Origin: Pseudomonadota bacterium
GTDB taxonomy: Bacteria > Bdellovibrionota > Bdellovibrionia > Bdellovibrionales > JACTMU01
Length of the DNA: 64,000 nt
NCBI GenBank assembly: GCA_014584465.1
Contig: JACTMU010000017.1
Location: 1-64,000 of the forward strand
Direction: 5' to 3'
Translations under genes and position numbers: made by a program
Notes under the pieces: generated by a model
Databases searched by the model: none
What the model was told of the DNA's origin: nothing
Seen by the model: only the letters and a program-made list of their open reading frames with translations
Shown: positions 17,971-27,153 of the stretch, in pieces
How positions within the stretch are numbered: the stretch's first letter is position 1
How the letters are laid out: each line of letters begins with the position of its first letter

Positions 17971-19152
17971 ATGAGCTTTTCCACAACAGGTGTTCGAGTT
18001 GAAGTCGTAGGCCTCTCGGCCCTCTGTTCACTGGGTGTTTCAAAAGAGAGAATCTTTCATCAAGCCCTTAATGATCATCTGGATCCATTTCGTAACGGTC
18101 TTTTTTCTATCGCCCCTGAAGAGTTTGATGTGCTAAAAACGTCGGTGCCTGAGAGGTTTCGCGCAAGCCGTTTTGATATCATGACCATTTCAGCTATGGA
18201 AGCGGCTCTGGCAGATGCTCAATGGGATGATGCAAAAATTCAAGATTGCGGCTTTGTCTTTGCCACAACCACGGGCGAGGTTGATCGTTGGGAGAGTGTG
18301 CTACCCTCTTTTCCTGAGTGTGACCTCTCTGCAAGCGAACTCTCTTCATGCATTCAAAGTCAATCCCTGGGTCACCCCATTCAAGAACTTCGGCGTCATT
18401 TCGGTATGAAGGGTAGGTTTGCTCTTGTCGCCTCCTCTTGCAGCGCTTCACTCCAAGCCCTTGCCTTGGCACTGCTGTGGATCAAGTCGGGCAAGGTCCA
18501 TCGATGTCTTGTGGGCTCTACAGAGATCCACAGTGACCTGACCCGTCTTGGATTTGAGTCGCTCCGCCTAATCTCTAAGAGCAAATGCCGTCCTTTTGAT
18601 GTGAATCGTGATGGAATCAATTTAGGTGAAGGAGGCGCCTTTCTTTGTCTTGAGAGATCAAGCCCAGAAGAGAGGTCTCAGAAGTCCTGGGGCTATTTGG
18701 AGGGCGCTGGTTTGAGTTCTGATGCCTTTCATCCTACAGCACCGCAGCCCGAGGGCCTTGGCTCGATCAAAGCGATGAGTCAGGCTCTTCAAATGGCAAA
18801 GGTCACTGCAGAGGAGATCGATTGGGTCTACGCCCATGGGACGGGTTCTCCTTCGAACGACCAAGCCGAGGGGTGCGCCATTCAATCTCTTTTCAGGCAC
18901 AGGCCTTGGATCACCGGGACGAAGGGACTTCATGGCCACATGCTTGGGGCAAGCGGTGCCATCGAATCTGTTCTTGGACTCATGTCCATGAGAGAAAATC
19001 TGATTTTACCTACCTATCAATTTGAAACATTAGATCCAAAGCTGGAACTCAATGTTGCCGATCGAGTCTTAAAAAACTCGGTACGAGCCTTCATCAAAAA
19101 CAGCCTAGGTTTTGGGGGGATCAATGCCGCCGTTGTCTTCTCTCGCGAGTGA
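17971..19152 (+). CDS. Beta-ketoacyl-ACP synthase II type (ApeO-like)
   Basis: 393 residues, with the full KAS catalytic set: Cys157 in SSCSAS, His289 in YAHGTGS, and Lys318/His323 in TKGLHGHMLGASG. It performs decarboxylative chain extension. The next gene encodes a KS-like protein without catalytic residues, so the two probably form a KS/chain-length-factor heterodimer, as ApeO/ApeC do. It directly follows the ACP gene with no gap. Confidence 0.9.
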   Translation: MSFSTTGVRVEVVGLSALCSLGVSKERIFHQALNDHLDPFRNGLFSIAPEEFDVLKTSVPERFRASRFDIMTISAMEAALADAQWDDAKIQDCGFVFATTTGEVDRWESVLPSFPECDLSASELSSCIQSQSLGHPIQELRRHFGMKGRFALVASSCSASLQALALALLWIKSGKVHRCLVGSTEIHSDLTRLGFESLRLISKSKCRPFDVNRDGINLGEGGAFLCLERSSPEERSQKSWGYLEGAGLSSDAFHPTAPQPEGLGSIKAMSQALQMAKVTAEEIDWVYAHGTGSPSNDQAEGCAIQSLFRHRPWITGTKGLHGHMLGASGAIESVLGLMSMRENLILPTYQFETLDPKLELNVADRVLKNSVRAFIKNSLGFGGINAAVVFSRE

Positions 19153-19744
19153 AATCTCGCCCATGGCCTCCCTCATCGCAATAGAAACAGTGGAGGGAGA
19201 TGAGATCGACCTCAACAAGTTAGAACCCTCCTTTCGAAAAGCAACTCTCAGCATGGCGATGACCGCGATCTGCTGCGGAAAGATTCTTGAGTCCATACCC
19301 TCTGTTCCCAAAACCGACATCGCCATGGTCATGGGGAGCCATTTTGGTGAGATGGAATCGAGCTTTGGGTTTCTTAAATATTTTCGTGAATCTGGCATTC
19401 AACGTCCAATCCTCTTCCAAAACAGCCTTCACAATTCAACGTTGGGATTTGCCACCATCCAAACAGCTCTTGTTGGTCCTGCGATGACCATCTCAAACGA
19501 CCGCGATACAGCAAGGACCTGTGTGGAGTGTGCACATGATCTTCTGCTCATCTCACCATTTGTGATGGTCTGCCTTTGTGACGTGATTCGTGGACCTCTC
19601 ACCGAACATTATCTCACGACGTTTGACTTTTTTCATAAATTCAACAATCGGGCGGTCGCATTTCTATTTGGCCGATCGGATGTGATCGCAAAGTTCGATC
19701 TCAAGACGCTGGCGACATCGAGCCTTGATGTGTGGCTCACTTAA
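19124..19744 (+). CDS. Ketosynthase-like chain-length factor (ApeC-like)
   Basis: About 206 residues resembling the N-terminal half of a ketosynthase (AMVMGSHFGEMESSFGFLKYF, NSLHNSTLGFATIQTALVGP) but without nucleophile Cys or His motifs. This is the beta-ketoacyl-synthase-like family (PF13723) that partners active KS enzymes in aryl polyene synthesis. The start is uncertain: TTG 19112, ATG 19124 and ATG 19163 are all in frame, and all but the last overlap the upstream KS gene. Confidence 0.75.
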   Translation: MPPLSSLASEISPMASLIAIETVEGDEIDLNKLEPSFRKATLSMAMTAICCGKILESIPSVPKTDIAMVMGSHFGEMESSFGFLKYFRESGIQRPILFQNSLHNSTLGFATIQTALVGPAMTISNDRDTARTCVECAHDLLLISPFVMVCLCDVIRGPLTEHYLTTFDFFHKFNNRAVAFLFGRSDVIAKFDLKTLATSSLDVWLT

Positions 19745-20397
19745 TTCAAAGTCCCCAACTCATTCGCCGACTCAGCCCTGATTGCCAAGCAATCTTTTTG
19801 ACCTTTGACGACGGACCGAACTCACAGACCACTCCTGAGATCCTCCGCATTCTGAGATCTTTTGCAGTTCAGGCAACTTTTTTTGTGGTTGGCCACCAAG
19901 CTCAATGTCACCAAAAGATCCTCAGAAGGATCTCTGATGATGGCCACACCATTGCGACCCATTCGATCGATCACAGGTATCATCACTATTTTCGACGTTC
20001 TGAACATCTGAAGAGATGGATTCTCCATTCCATCGAGCATCTTGAAGTGCTCACGGGGTCCTCATTTTGGGCCTTTCGACCTCCTGCCGGTGTCCTAACG
20101 CCACACCTCCTCAGAGCCGCAGAAGAGCTCGATCTGCCGCTGGTCCTTTGGAACCACCGTTTTTTCGACAAGGTTCGAGCATGGTCGATCCCACGGGCGA
20201 AGCCCAGTCTTGATCGTGTTGCAAGGGGCGACATTGTCTTACTGCATGATCAGCAAAGGAAAAGAAATCAGACCCTTTTTTTAGAGACACTGTGTTATTA
20301 CTTGCAATGCCTTCGAGAATCAAATCTAAAATGTCTCCCATTGACACCAACGCAACTCAACCTGGAGGTTCGTCGTGCAGATCGAAGAGAGTTATGA
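19732..20397 (+). CDS. Polysaccharide deacetylase family (NodB homology) protein
   Basis: 221 residues with NodB-domain motifs: LTFDDGPNSQTTPEIL (general base Asp and metal Asp), HSIDH (metal His pair), FRPPAG and DIVLLHD. The family removes N- or O-acetyl groups from carbohydrate polymers or glycolipids. No signal peptide is visible, so it may act in the cytoplasm on a glycolipid intermediate; that is inference. It starts at a GTG overlapping the previous stop by 13 bases, and is thus translationally coupled within the cluster. Confidence 0.85.
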   Translation: MAHLIQSPQLIRRLSPDCQAIFLTFDDGPNSQTTPEILRILRSFAVQATFFVVGHQAQCHQKILRRISDDGHTIATHSIDHRYHHYFRRSEHLKRWILHSIEHLEVLTGSSFWAFRPPAGVLTPHLLRAAEELDLPLVLWNHRFFDKVRAWSIPRAKPSLDRVARGDIVLLHDQQRKRNQTLFLETLCYYLQCLRESNLKCLPLTPTQLNLEVRRADRREL

Positions 20398-21529
20398 CCG
20401 CAAGGAGAGTGCTCACACAAAACCTTCACTGAAAACGGACTCCAAAGAGGTGGGAGCAAAACCTCCAATACTGAGCGAAGGCCTTTTACCACAGGAGGCC
20501 AAACTCAGAGCCAACCAGATTGCGATGGCCCCATTTGTCTTTCAGGCATCTGTTGCGATTCGCGATTTTGGCATTTTGAAGGCTCTTGCTGATGCACAAC
20601 AACCCCTCAGTTTCTCAGCACTCTTGGATCTCACCGGCTTGAGTCCTTACAGCCTCGACGTTCTTCTGGAGGCAGGAAAGAGCATTGGAATTCTTTCTCG
20701 ACAAGAGGATCTCTGCTCGATCACACGCATTGGATACTTTCTCGAACGTGATCCCATCACTCGCGTCAACATGGATTTCTCTCAAGACGTTTGTTATCAG
20801 GGACTCTCTTATCTTAAAGAATCACTGAAAGAAAATGAACCCGAAGGGCTCAAAGTCTTTGGCAATTGGTCCACCATCTACGAAGGTCTATCCAAATTGC
20901 CTGAGAAAGCGCGACAGAGCTGGTTGGCATTTGACCACCTCTACAGCGACGAAGCCTTCCCTCGGGCGATTCCCTATGTTTTTCGCCATCAACCAAGAAC
21001 CGTGCTCGATGTTGGTGGCAACACGGGAAAGTTTGCCCGACTTTGCATCGATTATGATCGAAATGTTGAGGTGACCATTGTCGATCATCCGGAACAGATT
21101 GAGCTCGCCAAAGAGAAGACATCTGCAAATGTCGATTCGACACGCATTCACTACTTCGGAGTTGATCTTTTGAATGACCATCGCCCATTGCCGCAAGGCT
21201 TTGATTCCATTTGGATGAGTCAGTTTTTGGATTGCTTTGGTCCCGAAGACATTGTGCAAATTCTTGCCCGTGTGCGAAACTCAATGAGAAAGAGCGACTC
21301 TCTCTTTGTGATGGAGCCTTTGATTGACAAGCAAAAGTTTGAGACCTCTGAGTTTTGTTTGAATATGACCTCACTCTATTTTACCGCAATGGCCAATGGC
21401 AAAAGTCGAATGTACCGCTGCGAGGACTTTCATCGTTTTTTTCGTGCAGCCAAACTCAAGATTGTCGACGAAGTCCATGCTTTGCGTGTGACTCACTCTC
21501 TCTTTGTATGTCAAAGAGACGATCATTGA
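20375..21529 (+). CDS. SAM-dependent methyltransferase (O-methyltransferase fold)
   Basis: 384 residues starting at a GTG with GGAGG seven bases upstream. An N-terminal winged-helix dimerisation domain (about 45-130) is followed by a class I methyltransferase core with TVLDVGGNTGKFA (SAM loop) and VTIVDHPEQIELA. It resembles plant/bacterial hydroxyneurosporene and small-molecule O-methyltransferases. In aryl polyene/flexirubin clusters a methyltransferase modifies the aryl head group. The acceptor here is not known. Confidence 0.85.
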   Translation: MQIEESYDRKESAHTKPSLKTDSKEVGAKPPILSEGLLPQEAKLRANQIAMAPFVFQASVAIRDFGILKALADAQQPLSFSALLDLTGLSPYSLDVLLEAGKSIGILSRQEDLCSITRIGYFLERDPITRVNMDFSQDVCYQGLSYLKESLKENEPEGLKVFGNWSTIYEGLSKLPEKARQSWLAFDHLYSDEAFPRAIPYVFRHQPRTVLDVGGNTGKFARLCIDYDRNVEVTIVDHPEQIELAKEKTSANVDSTRIHYFGVDLLNDHRPLPQGFDSIWMSQFLDCFGPEDIVQILARVRNSMRKSDSLFVMEPLIDKQKFETSEFCLNMTSLYFTAMANGKSRMYRCEDFHRFFRAAKLKIVDEVHALRVTHSLFVCQRDDH

Positions 21530-21536
21530 GGGCACC

Positions 21537-22310
21537 ATGAGAGCTCCTCCGGAAGAGCACCCACTCGACAGCAGACCGGGTCGATTCGACGTGAGTGAGC
21601 TCGACGAAGTGACCGAGAAGCTCAGCCAACTTGTTGGAGGTAAACACTATGCGATTCGCCTCTACTTGCCCGAACATAAAGAAGATGTTGCGCTCTTTTC
21701 TTATGTGCCCCCATCCGTTGATGCCGAGATGATTCAAACGGCCCTCTCCTCTCACTTTCATCTGCCCCTTCACCCGATGAATCTCGATGTGACCCAAGTG
21801 AACGATCCTGGAGAGACCTTTGACCCCTTGGAGGCACTGACACAGCTCTATAGAAAGAGATCTTGGAAATTTCCACTTCCCATTGAACACCTCATCCCTT
21901 TCTTGCCCCACCGCCCGCCTGCCGTATGGATCGATGGTCTTCTTGAGACCAAGAAGGACTACGCCAAAGCCTATGTGCGAATTCGCCCCAACGCACCCTA
22001 CAAGAACTCTCTGGGTGTTTGCGAAGTTGCCTGCATCGAATGGATCGCTCAAACCTTTGGTTATGGCATGATCATGAACAACATCTTGCAAATCCAGTTG
22101 ATCAAATCAGCCTCTCGCACACTCATAGCTGAGATAAAGAATCTGACGATTCATGATGGCCCCCTTCTACGAAGTTTGCCTGAGGACGCCGAAATCGAAA
22201 TTGCAGCCTCTTGCGCTCATAATTTTGGCGCGTTGAAGATCATTGAGGGAAATGTCACTGTTTCTGCAACTCTCTTGGCAAGCGCAAAGTTGACCGTTTT
22301 CTCCGCCTGA
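21537..22310 (+). CDS. Hotdog-fold dehydratase with extra N-terminal domain (ApeP-like)
   Basis: About 257 residues. The C-terminal 150 are a FabA/FabZ/ApeP-type hotdog domain (HLIPFLPHRPPAVWIDGLL, then SLGVCEVACIEWIAQTFGYG), which would dehydrate 3-hydroxyacyl-ACP to the trans-enoyl form. The N-terminal 100 residues (AIRLYLPEHKEDVALFSYVP) match no family I recognise and are not part of standard ApeP. The ATG at 21537 has GAGGG upstream and avoids overlap with the methyltransferase gene. No second dehydratase (ApeI type) is visible, so this extra domain may replace it. Confidence 0.75.
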   Translation: MRAPPEEHPLDSRPGRFDVSELDEVTEKLSQLVGGKHYAIRLYLPEHKEDVALFSYVPPSVDAEMIQTALSSHFHLPLHPMNLDVTQVNDPGETFDPLEALTQLYRKRSWKFPLPIEHLIPFLPHRPPAVWIDGLLETKKDYAKAYVRIRPNAPYKNSLGVCEVACIEWIAQTFGYGMIMNNILQIQLIKSASRTLIAEIKNLTIHDGPLLRSLPEDAEIEIAASCAHNFGALKIIEGNVTVSATLLASAKLTVFSA

Positions 22311-22460
22311 TCGACCTGCATGAGCTTGCATCCAAGCACAGATTTTAAATCTCGACTTGAAATGTCCTGATGCGTAGCGATGAGTCCTTGCCAATGCCGC
22401 GCAATGGATGTAGTTCGTTTTGGAACCATACATTGGCATTGATTTGAATGAGGAGGATTT

Positions 22461-22961
22461 ATGAAGAGGGTGTCGTTTCTATTTGCTACTTGGTTGATCT
22501 CGGTCAATTTATCTGGATCGACGGTCTCTGCAGAAGAGAAGGTCTCAGAGGCTTCAACGAAGGTGCCTGTGTCGACGGGCAAATACATCACTGGAGGTAT
22601 TTTGGGCACAGTGGTTGGCTTTGGAATTGGGCACGGAGTTCAGGGCCGCTATAAAAACAAGGGTCTGATCTTTACCATTGCAGAGGCGGTTGGACTGGGA
22701 GTTGTAACAATAGGCCTCGGACAGTGTGCCAACAATCTCGACGTGGATGGCAAACGCACGTGGGATTGCACGCCACAGGCAGGCCAGATTTTGGCCGGTT
22801 ACGCCGTTGCGGTCGGATTTCACATTTGGGAGATTGTGGATGTTTGGACAGGGGCCACTCCTGTCGAAGATGCCCCAAAGGTTGAGGAAGCTCCAAAGGC
22901 TGCGATGTTCCTCAATCCAGATCCAAGAGCCCCAGGCCTTGGAGTCGCCTTTCGATTTTAA
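22461..22961 (+). CDS. Small exported membrane protein, unknown
   Basis: 166 residues with a strong GAGGAGGA ribosome site, a signal peptide (to about VSAEE) and two or three Gly-rich hydrophobic stretches (GGILGTVVGFGIGHG, GYAVAVGFHIWEIVD) followed by a Pro/Glu segment and a C-terminal PGLGVAFRF typical of outer-membrane insertion ends. I do not recognise the family. It sits inside the pigment cluster but points toward the next minus-strand operon, so a functional link is uncertain. Confidence 0.65.
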   Translation: MKRVSFLFATWLISVNLSGSTVSAEEKVSEASTKVPVSTGKYITGGILGTVVGFGIGHGVQGRYKNKGLIFTIAEAVGLGVVTIGLGQCANNLDVDGKRTWDCTPQAGQILAGYAVAVGFHIWEIVDVWTGATPVEDAPKVEEAPKAAMFLNPDPRAPGLGVAFRF

Positions 22962-22965
22962 CCTA

Positions 22966-22989
22966 GATCTGGATTTAAAATCCAGGTTC
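22966..22989. repeat. AACCCRGATCTGAAATTAG-family repeat with hairpin
   Basis: Four bases after the stop of the small membrane protein gene, CTGGATTTAAAATCCAG forms a perfect 8-bp-arm palindrome within a degenerate copy of the window's intergenic repeat. It lies between convergent genes and could serve as a bidirectional terminator. Confidence 0.5.
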
Positions 22990-22997
22990 AAGGCCGT

Positions 22998-23456
22998 TCA
23001 CTTCGCTTTCAAAAAAGTGTAGTGGACGGCACTGGCTCCAACTTGAGGCCGCGGCAAGATCTCAAAATGCCAAACGACTCCGTAGCGTTCCACGAGACGG
23101 GCCACTTCGTCGTTGAAATTTATTGAGGAATCTTGAAAACAGTAGAGGGGTCCTCGAAAATCGAGCATTTGAAAGAGGACCGCAGCTGGAACGCTGGGAA
23201 GTGTGTAGACAAATCGTGCAGGTTGTGAGGATCCACTCTGAACAAAGTGCCAATCGGCCACATTCGACCCATTTGGAGTTGAAAGAAGAGTCAACGCCGG
23301 TCGGTCGAACTCCTCCAAATAGTCCCATTCAAAGATGGCCTGTCCAAGAGCAAAAGAGCTCTCGTCCATCTGATACCATCTCTCAACTTTTGTTGACCAT
23401 GCTGGCTCCACACTCAAATCAAAGAGAACCTCTTTTTCACGAGTTTTAATGACCAT
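22998..23456 (-). CDS. Truncated ketosynthase-like protein
   Basis: 152 residues. ALTLLSTPNGSNVADWHF, FVYTLPSVPAAVLFQML and RGPLYCFQDSS follow the pattern of the N-terminal half of KS-like chain-length factors, but there is no nucleophile and the length is about 40% of a KS. The ATG overlaps the end of the upstream ketosynthase gene by 11 bases, so it is co-translated and probably a structural partner of that enzyme. It could alternatively be a decayed KS, but the intact coupling argues against that. Confidence 0.5.
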   Translation of the reverse strand: MVIKTREKEVLFDLSVEPAWSTKVERWYQMDESSFALGQAIFEWDYLEEFDRPALTLLSTPNGSNVADWHFVQSGSSQPARFVYTLPSVPAAVLFQMLDFRGPLYCFQDSSINFNDEVARLVERYGVVWHFEILPRPQVGASAVHYTFLKAK

Positions 23457-24606
23457 TTTCAACCACTCTTTGAACTAGAAGTGCAGCCTGCACACCTCCA
23501 AATCCCAAGGAAGTTACCAACCCCAAGTTGAAAGCACGTTCACTTAGAGCCTCCCCCATTGGAAACTTTTGGGTGAGATAAGACATCTTGAACTTCGGGT
23601 CCTGAACCGATGTATTGCCAAGTGCAAAGAGTCGCTGTTCCTTTAGGATCTCGCATGCTGCAATGAGATCAACGGCTCCACTTGCTCCCAAGCAGTGGCC
23701 CACCGACCACTTTGTCCCTGTTACCGGAATCTTCCACGCGGCCGCATCATTCCAAAAGGTGCTCAAAGCAAAGTCTTCTGCGCTATCATTGAACTGAGTC
23801 CCAGTACCATGAGCCACCACAAAATCTGGGAGACCCTTCTTCAATCCTTCCATCGACGTCAGCGCGCGAACGAGGCCTCTCCCCTCCTTCACAGGACGGG
23901 TGATCGCTGCACCCTCTGTTTGAGTTGAAACATCTACAATTTTGAAATCACCACTGGTTCGCGGCCTCTTAGATAAAAGCACGATCGTGAGCGCCTCACC
24001 AAGTTGCAATCCATCCCTTTGATCCGAAAAAGGTTGATTGGAGGTCTGTGAAAAGAGCTTAAGTGATTCAAACCCCTTAGAGACAAATGGTCCTAGAAGA
24101 TCTCCTGCAACAAAAAAAACAAAGTCCAAATGATCCGTAGAAAAAAGATCCTTAATTAAGCAAAGCGCCACATGGCTGGAGCTGCAAGCATTGCTCACAG
24201 TTCTGCAATAGGTGAATTTGACCGGCTTCAACAACTCGATCAAGTCAGTGACAATGGGTTCATACGGCCCAGGATGAGTTCGCACGGCACTCTCATCAAG
24301 ATTCCAAATGAAATCTTCAACGCAGCCCTTCGTGCTGGAAAAAACCAATCCAACTCGCTTCTCCTGAAGTTCAGGAACATCGCGCAACAGTGAAGAGAAA
24401 GATTTGGATTGGCAGATGTTTCTGAAGCCATCTAAAAATCTCTCACGATAGCTTCGTGAAGAATCTTGCAGCGAATCTATGGGACACCAACGTCCTTTGA
24501 CGTGCGGGTTGGGCTGGGATGCATCTCGACCTGCATAGAGGGCGGCCATAAGATCCTCAACACCAAATCCAGCCGCAGTCCAACACTCATACCCTAAGAC
24601 AAACAC
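23446..24606 (-). CDS. Beta-ketoacyl-ACP synthase II type
   Basis: 386 residues starting with GTG. The catalytic set is Cys141 in SNACSSS, His266 in VAHGTGT and His304 in GTKWSVGHCLGASG. It is a second active KSII-type enzyme, following an ACP and a third KS on the same strand. It may extend the alkyl chains of the resorcinol part or work late in polyene elongation; sequence alone does not tell which. Confidence 0.9.
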   Translation of the reverse strand: MFVLGYECWTAAGFGVEDLMAALYAGRDASQPNPHVKGRWCPIDSLQDSSRSYRERFLDGFRNICQSKSFSSLLRDVPELQEKRVGLVFSSTKGCVEDFIWNLDESAVRTHPGPYEPIVTDLIELLKPVKFTYCRTVSNACSSSHVALCLIKDLFSTDHLDFVFFVAGDLLGPFVSKGFESLKLFSQTSNQPFSDQRDGLQLGEALTIVLLSKRPRTSGDFKIVDVSTQTEGAAITRPVKEGRGLVRALTSMEGLKKGLPDFVVAHGTGTQFNDSAEDFALSTFWNDAAAWKIPVTGTKWSVGHCLGASGAVDLIAACEILKEQRLFALGNTSVQDPKFKMSYLTQKFPMGEALSERAFNLGLVTSLGFGGVQAALLVQRVVENGH

Positions 24607-24648
24607 ATCTCAACTCTTCCCTGCTCCATGGTCCTTATGGCCGCAAAA

Positions 24649-24960
24649 TCAATGGGATTGCGACCCAAGATCATCAATCTCAAGTTGAGAAACAATCTTA
24701 TAAATATCTCCCAACTTTCTGATGCTCATAAGATCCAGGTCTTGAACATTTCGACCCGTCTGCTGCTCTAACATCACAAACATGTCTACAAAATCGAGAC
24801 TGTCCAACTTGAGATCGTTCTTAAGGCATGCCGACGGAACAAGATCCTTTAGAGGGATCTCAAACTTCTCGTGCAAAATCGAATTGATCAGCTCGACAAC
24901 CTTCGCATTGTAGCCTTGGGCCATTTCATGTTTTCGGTCCACTTCAGTTGGGCCTTCCAT
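24649..24960 (-). CDS. Acyl carrier protein
   Basis: 103 residues with the phosphopantetheine Ser54 in LKLDSLDFVDM. It starts at ATG 24960 with AGGAG five bases upstream. The first 15 residues are an N-terminal extension beyond the usual ACP fold. It lies between two ketosynthase genes and most likely serves both. Confidence 0.9.
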   Translation of the reverse strand: MEGPTEVDRKHEMAQGYNAKVVELINSILHEKFEIPLKDLVPSACLKNDLKLDSLDFVDMFVMLEQQTGRNVQDLDLMSIRKLGDIYKIVSQLEIDDLGSQSH

Positions 24961-24980
24961 CTTGTCTCCTCACTCAAGGT

Positions 24981-26225
24981 TTAACATTTTCGAATAAGAA
25001 TGCTTGTATTGATACCACCAAATGCAAAATTGTTGCTGATCGCAACCTCTGTGGGTCTCTGTAGATTCTCCTTGAGGTGCCATACTCCTGAGCACTCAGG
25101 CGCAATCTCCTCTAAGTTTTTCGTCCCAATCAAAAGATTGTCTTCCATCATAGAGATCGTCGTCATAACCTCAGCCGCCCCGCAAGCTGCCATGGAATGT
25201 CCGAAGTGACCCTTCAGACTGCTGACTGGAACCCTATCTCCAAAGATCTGTCGAATTGCACCCGCCTCAGCGGCGTCTCCTTGCAATGTGCCGGTCGCAT
25301 GAGCATTGACATACCCAACTTCGTCCCGATCAATTTGAGATCGCTCGAGCGCCAAACGAATGACGTTGACCATCTGGGCCTCATTGCTCTGGCTCATATG
25401 AGAACTCTCACAAAGATGGGCCCCACCACAAAACTCTGCCTGTGGCTTTCGACCGCGCTTTTGGAGACTTCGCTCACTCTCCAAAACCAATACCGATCCA
25501 CCCTCACTCACCACCAGACCATCTCGGCGAACATCAAATGGGCGGGGTGCGATCTGGGGATGATCATGATAGCGCCGAGAAGCCGCATAGACGCTGTCAA
25601 AAACCGCCACGCTGAGATAGTGAAGTTCATCAGCCCCACCACAAATTGCCACATCGTAGAGGCCCGACTTCAAGAACTCCCAGCCCACAACTGCGGCTTG
25701 AGCCGAAGTCGCACAAGCGCACGACGGGGAGACCACAGCTCCATTGAATCCTAGAGCCACAGCCACATTGGAGGCCACGGAGTGGTTCATGACCTTAAAA
25801 AAGCTGGTCCCTGACTGCCCAGAAATTCCATTGTTCAATTGGATTCGCTTAAAGTATTCTTCCATTTCAAAGGGACTTCCCGTGGTCGAACCTAAGATCA
25901 GAATGATCCTTGATGGATCAACGGGACTTGAAGACGCTCGGAAGCCTTCAGAAGATTCGACAAGCCCCGCCTCCATCAAAGCTTGCCCCGCAGCTAAGGC
26001 CGCCATCTCAGACATCGGGGACATGGTTCGTCGCACGCTCCGTGGAAGCACCGACTTATCATACGGGAAGGCCGGAGCTCCCAATCTGCAATTGAGGCCC
26101 CCGATGGAATCCCATCTGTCCATCTTGCGGACCGCACTTCTTCCTTCAATGAGGTTCCCAAAAACCTCCCTTGGACTGTTGCCTAATGAACTGATCAATC
26201 CAACCCCAGAGACATAGACCTTCAA
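24981..26225 (-). CDS. Beta-ketoacyl-ACP synthase II (FabF type, ApeR-like)
   Basis: 414 residues, the most FabF-like of the three. The nucleophile is Cys171 in SCACATSAQ, with His309 in NAHATGT and His343 in SLKGHFGHSMAACG. It is first gene of the minus-strand operon (KS, ACP, KS, KS-like fragment). Upstream lies a 270-base divergent intergenic region containing three repeat copies. Confidence 0.9.
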   Translation of the reverse strand: MKVYVSGVGLISSLGNSPREVFGNLIEGRSAVRKMDRWDSIGGLNCRLGAPAFPYDKSVLPRSVRRTMSPMSEMAALAAGQALMEAGLVESSEGFRASSSPVDPSRIILILGSTTGSPFEMEEYFKRIQLNNGISGQSGTSFFKVMNHSVASNVAVALGFNGAVVSPSCACATSAQAAVVGWEFLKSGLYDVAICGGADELHYLSVAVFDSVYAASRRYHDHPQIAPRPFDVRRDGLVVSEGGSVLVLESERSLQKRGRKPQAEFCGGAHLCESSHMSQSNEAQMVNVIRLALERSQIDRDEVGYVNAHATGTLQGDAAEAGAIRQIFGDRVPVSSLKGHFGHSMAACGAAEVMTTISMMEDNLLIGTKNLEEIAPECSGVWHLKENLQRPTEVAISNNFAFGGINTSILIRKC

Positions 26226-26495
26226 ATGAGACTCCCATCGAGTTTTAGCCCTGATCCGAAATTAGAGGTAGAAAAAATCATTAATGGTCCTGCCAGATCT
26301 GGGTCTTAGCCATTCCTATTATTAAATTAAGATTTACACAAGATTTTGAAAATCGATAGAATCAGATTGATCGCCGCGTTAAAAGAGCCGCCGAATTCCT
26401 CGTACGGATCAAGAGTTGACTCGAAGATCGGCGAAAAGGTAGCCTACCGAACAGTTCTAACCCGGATTCAAAATTAGAAAAGGAGGGTCCTGCTC
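26226..26495. promoter_or_regulatory. Divergent control region with three repeat copies
   Basis: 270 bases between the divergent FabF-like and secreted-protein genes. It holds degenerate copies of the intergenic repeat at 26251-26265, 26293-26305 and 26459-26477 (AACCCGGATTCAAAATTAG). An AT-rich stretch at 26320-26360 is the best place for divergent promoters, but I cannot fix -10/-35 boxes with confidence. Confidence 0.4.
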
Positions 26496-27152
26496 ATGGT
26501 GGGTTTGTGCAATCTCATATTTTCGACGAATTGGCGAATGTTGAATGTTGGGCTATCGTCAGTGAGTCTTTCTCTCCTTCTTTTTTCGATAGGCAACGTA
26601 GCTGCTCAGGCTGGAGATAGACTTGAGGGAGTTCAACTTCAGTGGAAAGCCACCACAGATATGTCGGACATCTCCAAGATCAACCTCAATGCTCTAGCGC
26701 CCTACAAATTTAAGATTGAGTCCTTTAAGGATACTCGCGAAATCATACCCAAAGGCAAGATTGGGGAGAATCTCGAAAACCCAGACCAGAAGCTGCCAGT
26801 GACCACAAAGGCCGAAAGCATCGGCGAGTTTGTCACTGACCATGTGAGAGACATTTTAAGAAAGGCCGGCATTGATATCACCAGTGATAAGGCGGACTAC
26901 ATCATCACGGGCGAGATCAGGGATTTTTTTGTCACAGAGACCAACCGTTACGCGGGGTCTGTGGTGATCAAGTATACAGTCAAGAAGGGAAACAAGGTTG
27001 TGTGGAGTGGGGCTGGCGTTGGAACCAATTTTCGATTTGGCCGCTCCTATAAACTCGACAACTATATGGAGTCTCTTTCAGACTCGCTCCTTGAATCTGT
27101 GCGCCTCCTTTTGGACAATCAAGAGTTTCGTGATCTCTTCAAGAAGCGTTGA
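26496..27152 (+). CDS. Secreted protein of unknown function (YajG-like pattern)
   Basis: 218 residues with AAGGAGG nine bases before ATG and a signal peptide ending near AAQAGD. The mature part has a pattern seen in YajG-like envelope proteins: a beta strand with conserved FKIESFKDTRE, an amphipathic helix (FVTDHVRDILRKAG), ADYIITGEIRDF and a C-terminal helix. There is no lipobox. It may assist outer-membrane localisation of the cluster product; that is inferred from position only. Confidence 0.65.
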   Translation: MVGLCNLIFSTNWRMLNVGLSSVSLSLLLFSIGNVAAQAGDRLEGVQLQWKATTDMSDISKINLNALAPYKFKIESFKDTREIIPKGKIGENLENPDQKLPVTTKAESIGEFVTDHVRDILRKAGIDITSDKADYIITGEIRDFFVTETNRYAGSVVIKYTVKKGNKVVWSGAGVGTNFRFGRSYKLDNYMESLSDSLLESVRLLLDNQEFRDLFKKR

Positions 27153-27153
27153 G

